The translations under genes and the position numbers were made by a program. The notes below the pieces were generated by a model. It saw nothing but the letters and a program-made list of their open reading frames with translations, was not told where the DNA came from and did not search any database. Below are positions 47,468 to 58,336 of a DNA stretch of 64,000 nucleotides, in pieces. Source of the stretch: Telopea speciosissima. Its lineage: Eukaryota > Streptophyta > Magnoliopsida > Proteales > Proteaceae. The stretch covers positions 61,134,871-61,198,870 of the forward strand of contig NC_057918.1 of NCBI RefSeq assembly GCF_018873765.1, in the 5' to 3' direction. The first letter of the stretch is position 1, and every line of letters begins with the position of its first letter.

Positions 47468-47491
47468 ATGGCAGTTCTTGTGTCACTTTAG
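47468..47491 (+). promoter_or_regulatory. Possible short upstream ORF
   Basis: ACCATGG starts a seven-codon frame ending TAG, 19 bases before the main ATG at 47511. It would reduce translation of the U-box-like gene if the transcript begins upstream of it, which is not known. Confidence 0.3.
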
Positions 47492-47510
47492 GGTTTCCAA
47501 TCGTACAGTA

Positions 47511-47997
47511 ATGGCGTCGGAAGAGATGGATTTGGTTCCACCGCAGAAGATGGAGAACGGATTGAATTCGCAGATGGTTTTCCAGGACGAGACCTTGCAG
47601 TTCTCTGGTCGGAAAACTAGAGAAATGAGCGGTTTTGCGGATGAGAAGATGTTTTCGGTAGAGCGAGAGCAGTTCTTCCGGTCACCGTCGGAGGCGGAAT
47701 TTCGTCGTAGTATCTTTGATAGTTCGCCGGGACGACAGGAGCAACCAGAGAATCAGAACTGGAATAATGATGATGGAAGCACTGGGACACCCAGTGGTGC
47801 TGGATCGGAAGGTGAAGACGAAGAAGATGATGATGATGATGACGATGAGGTTGACGAAGGTGATGGTGAAGTGGAAGGCTTGGTTGCTACCGATGATGGC
47901 AATAATAAGAATAACAATAGCAGTAGTAGTGTACATATTAGTTCGGAGAAATTACGCAACAAGAAAGCAAATTTACAGAAACACCATTCTTCTTTCG
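47511..47997 (+). CDS. U-box 62/63-like protein, coding exon 1
   Basis: Starts MASEEMDLVPPQ, about 100 bases after the right arm of a long-TIR element. The 162 codons are mostly low-complexity: an FRSPSEAEFRRSIF stretch, an Asp/Glu run (EEDDDDDDDEVDEGDGEVEG, residues about 104-123) and an Asn/Ser stretch. It ends with CG|GTATGA, a splice donor at 47997/47998, leaving one base of a Gly codon that joins cleanly to exon 2. With exon 2 the order of motifs resembles plant U-box proteins 62/63, putative E3 ubiquitin ligases. The identification rests mainly on the last residues of exon 2, so it is moderate. Confidence 0.65.
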
Positions 47998-48103
47998 GTA
48001 TGACAATTCAATTTGCTTAATCATTTCTTCTTCTGTTCTTGCTTGGGAGGTTTTGTCTTGTGTAGTTTTTTATGGTTTAGTCGGGGTTTCATGTTGATAA
48101 TAG
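47998..48103 (+). other. Intron 1 of the U-box-like gene
   Basis: 106 bases, GTATGACAATTC to TTGATAATAG. Splicing joins G from exon 1 to GT of exon 2 and removes an in-frame stop (TAA at 48018-48020). T-rich and of normal length for a small plant intron. Confidence 0.75.
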
Positions 48104-48416
48104 GTTCAAGTAGGGGAGTATTGGTGAACAACAATTTCATTCATTCTACTAATAATATTAGAGGTAGCCCAAAGGAACAACAGCAAGAGCATCAGCAACA
48201 ACGCCAGCAAGGACGAGTCAATCATTTTGAGAATACGGTTGCAATTGCAGAACCCGATATGTATTATATTCAGTTTCCTCAAGGGTCAGATAGGTCTTCC
48301 CTTGCGGAGAAGGAAATGGGTGGGGATAATGATTGTGGATTTAGTGGGAGAAAAGATGGTTCTTTGTCAAGTGAATCAGGGGAGTCTCTAAGGGCCATTC
48401 TCTCTGATCCCGTTAC
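48104..48416 (+). CDS. U-box 62/63-like protein, coding exon 2
   Basis: Continues the frame with SSRGVLVNNNFIHS, a Gln-rich stretch, then ENTVAIAEPDMYYIQFPQGS and SGESLRAILSDPVT. The closing ILSDPVT matches the opening of a U-box, which in this family runs on into a Cys/His-containing core. The exon ends at TTAC|GTAAGT (48416/48417), two bases into a codon. The U-box proper should be in exon 3, which I could not find up to 64000. The gene may have a very long intron, or it may be truncated. Confidence 0.65.
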
Positions 48417-49859
48417 GTAAGTGTTTCTGAATGTTCACATTGTAAGGGAAGAATATTAGAATGCTACTTTATGTACATAGTACATACTGTAGGCTTGATG
48501 TTTTACTGATTACTTAGTTGCCCTGACATGAACTACTACTGAACACCTGGCATGGTCATTGAATTTAAGTGTGATGCAGAAAGTTTTCTTTTAGCCATGG
48601 TTTTATGATAACTAGATGTTGCGTCTCAAAACTATTTGGTAGACTGATGTGTAAATATTTGTTTTTTAATTTTGGCAGAATGATGCTTTATGTACATGCC
48701 ATATGCATGGATGGTAGGTTAATTAATTTACTGGCCTGACATGAACTTCTACTGAATACCTGACATGATCATTCAATTAAAATCTGCTGAGAAAATATTG
48801 AGTTTTTCTTGCCATGGGTTTAGTGATTTATGGATGTTATGTTTCAAAGTTGTTTCTTAGACATTTGGTGGCTTACTATTGACCAATGGTGTCGTATAAC
48901 TTTTACAGAAAAAAAAGGCAAGACTTGTTGATCCCAATCTAATCTTTTTGTGTGAATGAGACTCACATGTTAACCACTTCAAGACCTGCACGTAATAGTT
49001 TTGGCGAGTGGCGACAATGAAGGACCAAAAAGGACTGTTCTATAGATGCAATAGTTTGTAGCTGATGTATGTATTTTATCATGCTTAATTTTTCTAATTT
49101 AATCTGCACCACTTTTTTTTTTTCCTTCTGAGGTTTTTGATAACCTTATTGACTGTCTCATGTTTAGATTGAAAATGATGGCAATACTTAATCGCCGATT
49201 TATCTCCCACAACATGACAACCCAACTTTGTGGAGCACATAATAATCCATCTCTCTGAGCCTACTTAGTAGGGTACCCTGTTCAGGCAATACAGAGACAG
49301 TCAGACAATTATTTGTTGGATACCTTTTGTAGTAGATTTTTCTATGTACACAGGTTAATGTTGGACACATATGTTGACACTTCTTTTTGCCTTTTACCTT
49401 TAGTCTAGCTGAACATGATCCTACTTAGATGTTTCTTTTCTATCCTAAATTTCTTGTTGATTTTTACTTCAAATTTTCCTTATGCTTAAAATGCACCTAA
49501 TTACATAGACATGTATGTTTTACCCTTAGTTTTTCTTCCTACCAATTTACCTTTTCAGCTACATAGCTTAATCTCATCTTACATACAAAGAGGCAAGAGG
49601 ATAGAAAGTACTCTTCCATAATCTAATTGTCAAACAGTCTCTACGTGAGGTTGCCTTTCACCTTTGGGGAGGAACTTGAATTACCTATCTTGAAGATATT
49701 CCAGTACATGTCAAGCATAGCTGATCAATTAAAATTACAAATCCGTGTTCCTATTTCTGGAATTTCAGAGGTAGTTGTGTCCGCTAGCTGGATGTCTGGT
49801 GACAAAGAAACAATACATAACTTAAATAATTGTAGCTGAGAGATGTTGAGGTTAAGTGA
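48417..49859 (+). other. Putative start of intron 2 of the U-box-like gene
   Basis: Begins with a good donor GTAAGT. A diverged tandem duplication of about 225 bases (48452-48650 and 48678-48870) shares CTTTATGTACAT, GCCTGACATGAACT.CTACTG and GACATGATCATTCAATTAA-like text. No U-box-coding exon is visible. Confidence 0.5.
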
Positions 49860-49959
49860 GTCGTAAACATAGCAAAGATAATGGTGCAAATTGGTGAAAA
49901 GTTGAGGGAGAGTTGTTTGAAGTGTTTTGAACATGTACATCCAAATTTATTGAATGCAC
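49860..49959 (+). pseudogene. RTE LINE 3' fragment, left part
   Basis: Frame reads KLRESCLKCFEHVHPNLLNA, the conserved region before the RTE C-terminus. It is cut by the hAT-type element at 49960 and continues after 54134. Confidence 0.75.
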
Positions 49960-50212
49960 CATGGTTTAAAGTATCGACCGATATGATACGATATGATACG
50001 GACCGATACGTATCGGTATCTGTCGATACCAAAATGATACATACCGATACGTTTCTTTTTTTTAAAAAAAAAAAAAATGAACTGTCTCGAATTGTATCGA
50101 AATGTATCGACCGATACGAGCCGATACGATACGATACGACCGATACGTATCGATACGTCCAGTAAAGGGTTCTGTGGGGGGTTTAATACGTATCGGCCGA
50201 TACGGCTCGATA

Positions 50213-53200
50213 TGTGAAATCCACTGTAAATTTGAACTTTGGAACTTGTGTGATTTCAGGTTCTAGTTCAGTGTCTATGGTTGCCTCAATGGTGTGGGCT
50301 GCATCAGTAGAAGATGCAGATCAACTCCTCGACTCACCTGTGGAGGATTCCTAGTAGTCATCACAGCTAGCTATTCTTGAGTCTGAAAATCCTGCTGGCT
50401 CCCAGCACTAGAGTTACTTGTGTCAGATTTGCTGGCTCAAACGTATGCAGAATCTCTCCATTTCCTAAACTAATTTGTAAGTTATGATCTATTCTTATGT
50501 GTATATTACATAAATTATTGCTTAATTAATATATAGGGGCAGAATGGTAATTTACCCTTGTGGGACCCACATCCCACTGAGGGATTCAGCTTTCCATAGT
50601 CTACCTCAGCTGGATCACTAATTGTGTCTTATGACATAGCCTATATGATTTAGATATAGGCTGAATATGTAATTAATTCTATAAAAATCAGATTAGGAAA
50701 GTGTTTCTTTAAAACTAATTCTAATTAAACTAAGGCAAACATGCCTTAGTTAGACTCTATTATATAAACTATACTTAGTCTTATATTTCATTCCTACCAA
50801 AGCAAAAGCCAAAATCGTTTCAGCATTGAGAGCTTTAGAGAAAAAGAAGAGAAAAGGTAGAAAAGAGAAGGAAGAAGGGAAGGAGAAGAAGAAGACTTAG
50901 AGATCAAGCTTAGAGAATTATCTTGGAATAGAAAAGAGGGGCTGCCATCACCAATTATACCTTCAAATTCAGGTAGGCTTTAAGTCTAATTGTTGTAATG
51001 ATTCTTATTCTCCCTTCCTCCCTCAATTTTTCCTTTAGGGTTTAGGTTAATAGAACCCTAGTATTGAATTCAATCAATTCTTGATTAATCCCCAAATTAA
51101 TGAATGATTTTAAGTTTAATAAACATAATACCACTTACCCATCTTGGATTAACCCAAAAACCTGAAATTGGATCCATGCATGTAAGGATCCATGCATTTG
51201 GAGCAAAAGCCTCAATTCTGATTGAGCAACCGGATGGAGTTGCAAGCTCCAGGGCGGACGTCCGGCCCTCTGGCAATTTGCATCCGGCTGCCCTTTTTGA
51301 TGTGTTTGTTGGTTTGACTCCTTAGGGTTTGACCTAGATTACTACCCTAACTGATATGTGATGTTTTGATGTCTAATTAGGGCTGTTTTACTCCGTTTTT
51401 TGTGAGGATTACTAGTACTTTTGGGTTTCTATTGGACTAAGAGTATCAACTATCTCAGGTAAGGGAAATTGAACTTAATTTTGGTGTGTTTATGAAATTA
51501 ATTACTATTTTGTTAAGTATGCCATATCATGCATCATACCCAAGGTATTAAATTTCGCGATATATCGGTATCTCGGGCCTACCGAGATATCCGAAATATG
51601 GCGAAATTTCGCCGAAATATTGCATTTTTTCTGTAATATTTCGGGAGTCCATCTCGGTGGGTTTTTGGCCATATCTAGACCTGATACTTCATGGACACCC
51701 TTATTTAAGCTAAATAAATACATTTAAACCTTCACATTGTAAAAAAATGAACTCAAAGTGGTGTTTTGGGCTTGCACCCTTGATTGACAGTATACGGTTG
51801 CCGACCCTAATGTATATATATAGTTAAATACACATTGATTAGGCAGTTAAAGACAAAAGAAATTTAAACAAACTAATTAAAACTCATAAGACATAATTCA
51901 TAAATCATATGGTCATAAACTCCATAATAGTCAATGACTCAATAGTCAATAGTCAATACTTTAATAGGCAATATACAAAGTCACAACTCACAACTCACAA
52001 GTTCACAAATCAGTGAAATCACAACTTACAACTTACAACTTACAACTTACAAGAGATAAGACTCACAAGACTCACAAGTCACAACTCACAAGTGCTAATA
52101 ATAGTTGTTGTGCCTTCCTGGCTCAACCCCACTCATGGTCCGCTGGAGTCGACGTCTATTGCTCTATGTTTGAAAGACATATGTGGACCACGGTATAGTT
52201 TCGGAGAAGAAACAAGTGTAGCTGGCCAAAAATAGCTTCTGCCCAGCTCTCAATTGATATTTCGACTATTAGTTGGCGAAATATGGTATTTATAACCATG
52301 GTTTAATGAGTCATGTGAGGTCTTTTATAACATTTCGGCAATATTTCGGTATATCGCCGAAATGTCCCGAAATGTTACAAAATATCGTCGAAATTGTCTT
52401 TTTTGGTTTTGCCTTCACATCTCGTCTCGGCCCTACCGAAATTATCGAAATTTCGTGATATATCACGAAATTTTGTACCATGATCATACCTACAACTCTG
52501 TTTATATAGTTTATTAGTTTTTACTTCTTTGCATTAGATGTGCATGATTTAGGATGCATCTGCATATTGTATTGCACAAAATATTGTTCTTGGAACTGTA
52601 TGATTTATGATGATGTTACTGTTCAGCTTATTATTACTCTTATTGAAACATCTGCCATCATATTAGTCTGCATATGGTTAGGATTGACATAGCTCAGTAC
52701 TATGTCCCTTACCAACAGGGGAGAGGTGTTGGATAACCCGTGGTAGGTCTGAATGGATGATTCCGGAATGCCATTCACTGTCCCATTTCCGAAGAACATT
52801 ACAGGAGTGGGAATAAACAGTAGGGTTAGTCACTGGGGGTCTGTTAGCGTTAGATGTTTGATGTCTGAGCTGCTGGGTCTCCACCATAGTGGAATGGTTT
52901 CGCTCGGGTGACCGACGTCTGGTTATGTGTTTCCGGGACCGAGGCTATCATTCTATTATAGTAATACTTGTACCTCATGAGACCTAGTATCCATGTTAGG
53001 AACATGTTTAATTTAGGTTATTCATCATGGACTATCTGCATATGCTTGTATGTTTTTCCTTGCTGGGCTCAGTGGAGCTCACCCCCATGGATATCCTTGT
53101 TTTTCAGATGATACTACCTCTGCTGTGGCTGTTTCTGTGGGAGTTTCTTCTACTTAGGACCTTCCTACAGCTCATGGAGTTGATACTCCGCTTCTTGTGG

Positions 53201-53569
53201 AGCACGATGTCTCGTGCTCGTGTGACGACTGCGCCTTCTCTTGATCTGCCTGACAGACCAGGCCATCTCTTCTCTTTTTGTTTCTAAACACTTTTGTATA
53301 CTTAAGACTTATGTAGATATATCTTTTTGGTTTTAAGTTACTGTGTGGGATTGCTTTGTAACTCAACTTCACTTAAATATATATGACAACATTATCACTG
53401 GACTCCTTTATTGCTGTCTTTATCTCTAAAATTTAAATTGCTTTCGTTGCGTTTAAATTCTGTATATTGTGATTATTGTTGTAAATAGGGTACTGCACTT
53501 GCGATCCTGGTGGGTTGGCTCTGACATCCAGTCACACTTGGCCCTTATGAACCGGGCCGGGGTGTGACA
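50213..53569 (-). mobile_element. Gypsy solo LTR with a nested MITE
   Basis: Begins TGTGAAATCC and ends GGGCCGGGGTGTGACA. On the minus strand it opens TGTCACACCCCGGCCC, typical of plant chromovirus LTRs. Flanks CGATA (50208-50212) and CGCTA (53570-53574) match four of five. Minus the MITE at 51541-52482, the LTR is about 2.4 kb. No internal Gypsy coding sequence is present. The text near 53070 is shared with the window's first kilobase. Confidence 0.65.
51541..52482. mobile_element. 942-bp CGAAATTTCG-family hAT-type element
   Basis: Starts CAAGGTATTAAATTTCG and ends CGAAATTTTGTACCATG, flanked by exact ATCATACC (51533-51540 and 52483-52490). Both ends carry GATATATCG, CCGAAATAT, GGCGAAATTTCG and CTCGGGCC words. 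The middle includes ACAACTTAC and CACAACTCA simple repeats near 51985-52095. No coding content. Confidence 0.9.
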
Positions 53570-54134
53570 CGCTACATGTCGATACATTACTGATGCATAC
53601 CGATACATACCGATACGTACCAATACATACCGATACCATCGATACATTCCATAAAAAAGCTATTTTCACTCACAAACTCGATACAACTTCTAATCTGGCG
53701 AAAAAATGAAGGAAAACTCTCAACCAAGAGTCTAAGATCTTGCATTTAATCTTGGTTTTTCACACTTTTAAACTAAAAAACGAATCAAGGAGTGCTACAA
53801 CATCATCCTTTGCATCATATATCCAATACTCTTCATGGTTATAAATGATTACAACATGTAAGAAACCTCATGTTTTATAACAATTTTAATTTAATGCACT
53901 TGTTTGGTTATACATTATTCACCATTTTAGTGTTTATGCATGACACTTGTTATATATTGCTTATTTATATATTTTTTTTGTTCCAAAAGTGTATTTTCAT
54001 GTGTATTTTGGCCATTTCTATGCGTATCTGTATTGTTCGATATGTATCTCCAAAACGATACGATACGATACGTCTCTTAAAATCACCCGACCGATACGAT
54101 ACCCGATACAGATACTTTAAACCTTGGAATGCAC

Positions 54135-54325
54135 CATTAGGAAGGAGCAATATGGTGCAAATTAGAGGAATTAAAACAGCATTGGGTAGGCCTAAATCAC
54201 TTGGGAGTAGTGAAAATAGATATGGATGCCTTTGGGTTAACTACTAATATAACCTTAGATAGAGTTGAGTTGCTAAACAGGATTTGTAGCCAACCCCATT
54301 TATTTGGGATAAGGCTTGAATGAGT
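54135..54325 (+). pseudogene. RTE LINE 3' fragment, right part
   Basis: Continues the 49860 fragment: APLGRSNMVQIRGIKTA and a GRPK segment, then the family tail (CCAACCCCATTTATTTGGGA near 54290). The split point lies exactly at the 8-bp duplication of the 49960 element. Confidence 0.75.
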
Positions 54326-55103
54326 TTTTTGTTTTTGTGTCCATGTCTACACCAGTCACTTGTGTCAGTGTCCATGCATTAGAGCAGTCAAATGAACCCA
54401 TGAACCTTCCCTTGCTGGATATTACCTTTCCCTTGCTTTTTCCTTGTGACTAGACTTCTCTGGCCAATTGTTCAGTTTCTTAATTTATCTGTTATAATAC
54501 TTCTGAAATGTAAGCTTCCTTTTTGTTATTTCCATCTCTGTGTTATGCAATTTTAAATTAAAGGAGTGCCTGCATGGGTAATCGTAGGTAAAGTAGCTAT
54601 CCTATCAAGTACTAACCTTGGACAGATGCTAAGATATTCAACCGAAATCGAAATCCTCATCTTACTGGAGGGCGTGATTCACCTCCATAAGTGTGTAGAG
54701 AAGCCTCAAGTAGGAGTCTTGTGTCTTTCGGCTAGGAGCATTTCTAGAAGATTTTATAGGGATGGGCAACAATTGTTGCAATGCTTCAAGCATGACATCA
54801 AGACGATTCAAAGATCCAATGCCTGTGGTTAATGGGCCCAAACAAAAACCTTCCTACCTCAATAAGATAGGTTAGCCACTTAGACAAAGATTGGTGACCC
54901 TATTAACCCTAGCGGGTGAAGAAAAGTTCTTTTTGAATAAAAGAGATAGAACATTTCAGGTTTCAACTTAGGGATTAAAAAAACAAAAACTACTGTTATC
55001 TGAATTCTATCAAGACTGATTGCTTGACAAGTTCAGGATTTAGGTATTAAATGGAGAGGTTACATCACTTGGCCTCTGTAGTGAATATCTCATCCCATTG
55101 GAT
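54326..55103. other. No recognised gene
   Basis: An 88-codon frame at 54566-54832 lacks recognisable features. The region may belong to the long putative intron of the U-box-like gene. Confidence 0.35.
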
Positions 55104-55184
55104 CTTAGTTGTCACGGCGTCTGGGCAACCCAAGGCTGTGGAGAGGGTCCAAAATTAAGGCGACTGGACGCCTTGACAACTATG
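55104..55184. mobile_element. 81-bp GGCG/CGCC-family MITE
   Basis: Starts CTTAGTTGTCACGGCGTC and ends GACGCCTTGACAACTATG, flanked by exact CATTGGAT (55096-55103 and 55185-55192). Apart from about 45 bases in the middle it consists of its two ends. Confidence 0.88.
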
Positions 55185-55436
55185 CATTGGATACCTAGTT
55201 GGAGGGAGATGGCTTTTTTGATGTTGTTCCTTTTTGTTTTTTTTTTTTCGTTCCTCAATTATTGGGTTTGGGAAAGTTCCTGCTCCCTTTTTTTGTTCTT
55301 TAAAATAATTTTTTTGTTGCATTAAAAAAAAAAATGGTTTATTCATGGTATTTCAGCAACTAAAAGGCCAGTTTATTAAGAGGTAAATAGCTTTAGAAGG
55401 CGGAATTGAATGTTTTCCCTTTACAAAACAACAACA

Positions 55437-57453
55437 AACTCAGCCTTATCCCAACTTAATGGGGTCGGCTACATAGATCCAAACAAAACAATTAGGGAAA
55501 CAGAGTTCTAACCAAAAAGGGAAATGGGGAAAGAGGAATGGGGAAAAAGATGGGAAATGAAAAAGAAAAAGACAAATGAAAGATGTGAAATAAATAGAAA
55601 AAGAAAGATGAAAGATAGTAAGAGGAAAGAGGAGCACTGTCCAGCACTTCAGGATATTCTCAGCTAATGGGATCTGCGAGAAGGATCCTTGCCCTCCAAT
55701 AGGTTCTGTTCGAGGTCATACTTGATACAAGACCTAGACTATACATGTCCTTCCTCACCACTTCTCCTATGGTCATTTTATGTCTGCCCCTAGCTCTTTT
55801 AGCTCCTTCAATCGGAATCAAATTACTCCTCCTTATTGAGGCGTCCCTAGGCCTCCGTTGAATATGACCATACCACCTTAAACGACTCTCTCAGAGCTTG
55901 TCATTGATCAGGGCAGCTCCCAAGTCCGATCTTGTATGTTCATTCCGTATTTTATCCTTCCTTGTTTTTCCACACATCCATCTTAACATTCTCATCTATG
56001 CTGCACAAAGCTTATAATATGACACTTCTTAACTGCCCAACATTTTGCCCAATACATCATGACCGGTTGAACAACAGTCCTATAGAACTTTCCTTTAAAG
56101 GAATACTTCGGTCACACAGCACTCCGGACGCGCCTCTCCACTTTATCCATCCCACTTTAATTCTTTGTGAAACATCATCCTCTATATCACCTTCTTTATT
56201 TATGATTGACCCCCGGATATCTAAAATAGTCACTTTGCGGTATCTCTCTTTCCTCAATTCGCACCATGTTAGTATCCATTATAGTGTGACTAAAATTACA
56301 CATCATATACTCCGTCTTCATTTTACTAATCTTAAAGCCTCTTCTTTCCAAGGTTGACATCCAAAGCTCTAACTTAGAATTAATCCCTTCTTTTGTCTTA
56401 TCTACCAAAATGATATCATCGACGAAGAGCATACACCATGGTACCTCGTCTTGATTGCTCTTGGTTATATCGTCCATGATAAGTGAAAAAAGGTCAAGAC
56501 TTAAGGTTGAGCCTTGATGTAAACCAATTGGGAATTCCTTGCTCTGACCTCCTACGGATCTCGTGTTGGTCACCAGACCCTCATACATATCTTTAATGAC
56601 ATCCACACATATACTTGACACCCCTCTCTTCACTAAAACATGATGGATTAGATCTCTAGGGATTTGGTCATTGGTTTTTCTACATCAATAAAGACTATAT
56701 GTAGATCCTTTTTGTTATCTCTATATCTTTCCATGAGCCCCCTCAATAAGTAAATAACTTCTGTTGTGGATCTACCTGGCATAAAGCCAAATTGGTTCAT
56801 CAATATATGAGTCTCTCTTCTCAAATTGGTTCTCCCACAATTTCATAGTGTGACTCATAAGCTTTATGCTTCTATAGTTATTACAAATTTGGATATCACC
56901 TTTATTTTTGTAGATCGGGACTGCAATGCTTCTCTTCCATTCATTTGGCATTTTTCTTGTGTACATAATCCTATTTAGCAGATTGGTTAACCAATAAACC
57001 CCACAACCTCCAAGGGTTTTCCAAACTTCAATTGGAACCTCATTTGGGCCTGGTGTCCTGCCTGCTTTCATCTTTCTTAAGGCTTCATTAACTTCTGCCA
57101 TAGTAACCTTTTGTACATATCTATGACGTGCAATGTCTTGTTGGATAATGTAATCATCCGGGTCATTTCTACCCGACCTATCTCCATTTAGTAGGTCACA
57201 AATATACTTATCCCATCTCTTAACAATGTCCTCATCCCTTACCAAAATTCTTCCGTCATCACCCTTTATACACCTCCTTATCGAAATCTCTACTCTTCCT
57301 TTCTCTCATCTTAGCTATCTTATAAATAGCTTTTTCCCCCTCTTTAGTGTTTAGGCTGATATAGAGATCCTCATATTTCTTTGCCCTAGCCATTACCCTT
57401 TTCCAAACTTCAATTGAATGTTTTGCTTTTCCGTCATAAAAATCTTTAGACAA
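55437..57453 (-). pseudogene. RTE LINE fragment, minus strand
   Basis: Read from 57453 leftwards: KYEDLYISLNTKEGEKAIYK, then a reverse-transcriptase N-terminal part (57245-56772) with MKAGRTPGPNEVPIEVWK and KNKGDIQICNNYRSIKLMSH. Next (56633-56196) come IGLHQGSTLSLDLFSLIMDD and an intact catalytic FVDDIILVDKT, then the C-terminal region and the tail (reverse of CAACAACAAACTCAGCCTTA at 55428-55447). The endonuclease portion is missing, and several frame breaks exist. Confidence 0.85.
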
Positions 57454-57584
57454 TACTCAACTAGATTTTAGGTTGTCTGTTTTGCTAGAGTAGCAGCATT
57501 GTTGTGAAGTTTCTTGTCGTTAATGATCCCTCTTGTGTTGAGTGTTTAGGATTTTATGGGACCTATTGTAGGATTGTGCTGAGA

Positions 57585-58316
57585 TAAGTAGAACTAATCA
57601 AAAGGTCTGAAGATTAGTAGAACTAAGACCAAATATATGGTTTGTAACTTTAGCAACATTGGGGCGGATAATGAGGTGCTGAATATTGGTGAGAGGAAGA
57701 TCCCGCCAAGTGATTACTTTAGATTTTTGGGATCAATTGTAAATAAGGAGAGTTCATAGAAGATGACGTTGCTCAAAGGATTAAAATAGGGTGGACAAAG
57801 TGGAGAGGTGCGTTTGGAGTTTTATGCGATCAGCGTATTCCTTTAAAGCTTAATGGAAAATTTTATAAGACTGCCATTCGACCAGATATCATGTATGGTG
57901 CGGAATGCTGGGCTGTTAAGAAGTAAGTGTCATATAAATTAACTACGCGTAGCAGAGATGAGGATGTTGAGATGGATGTGTGGGAAAACTAGGAAGGATA
58001 AAGTAAGGAATAACCATATTAGAGTTGGGTTGGGAGTAGCTCCGATCCATGATAAGTTAGAGATAGTCATTTGAGGTGGCATGGCCATGTTCTGCGGAGG
58101 CCTTCGGATGCCCCAGTACGGGAGGAGTGATTTGATTCAGATTGAGGGAACCAAAAGAGCCAGGGGCAGGCCTAAGATAACCATGGGAGAAGTGGTGAGG
58201 AAAGCCATGCTTTGATTAAGCCTTGTACCATGTATGCCTTTGAATAGTGCTGATTGGAGAGCAAGGATCCATCTGGCCAACCCCATTTAGTTGGGCTATG
58301 ATGTTGTTTTGTTGTT
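57585..58316 (+). pseudogene. RTE LINE fragment, plus strand
   Basis: Runs from TKYMVCNFSN and IPPSDYFRFLGSIVNKE through MRMLRWMCGKTRKDKVRN and GTKRARGRPKITMGEVVRKA to the tail near 58290. Stops and frame changes break it. It is 5'-truncated. Confidence 0.8.
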
Positions 58317-58336
58317 GCTGTAATGCACTCCAAAAA

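Larger units (their letters stand above)
49960..54126. mobile_element. GTATCG-family hAT-type element with nested insertions
   Basis: Starts CATGGTTTAAAGTATCG and ends GATACTTTAAACCTTG, flanked by exact GAATGCAC (49952-49959 and 54127-54134). Both ends are dense in CGATAC/GTATCG words. A solo LTR (50213-53569) inflates it; without that insertion the element is about 0.8 kb and carries no transposase. Confidence 0.88.

Noticed and set aside
49970..50160. GTATCG/CGATAC clusters as a centromeric satellite or CRISPR-like array
   Set aside because: Spacing is irregular, and the clusters sit inside elements with inverted tips and 8-bp duplications. They are transposon ends in a plant genome.
54566..54832. 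An 88-codon frame as a U-box-like gene exon
   Set aside because: No Cys/His pattern or U-box residues, and no phase-compatible splice sites that I could recognise.
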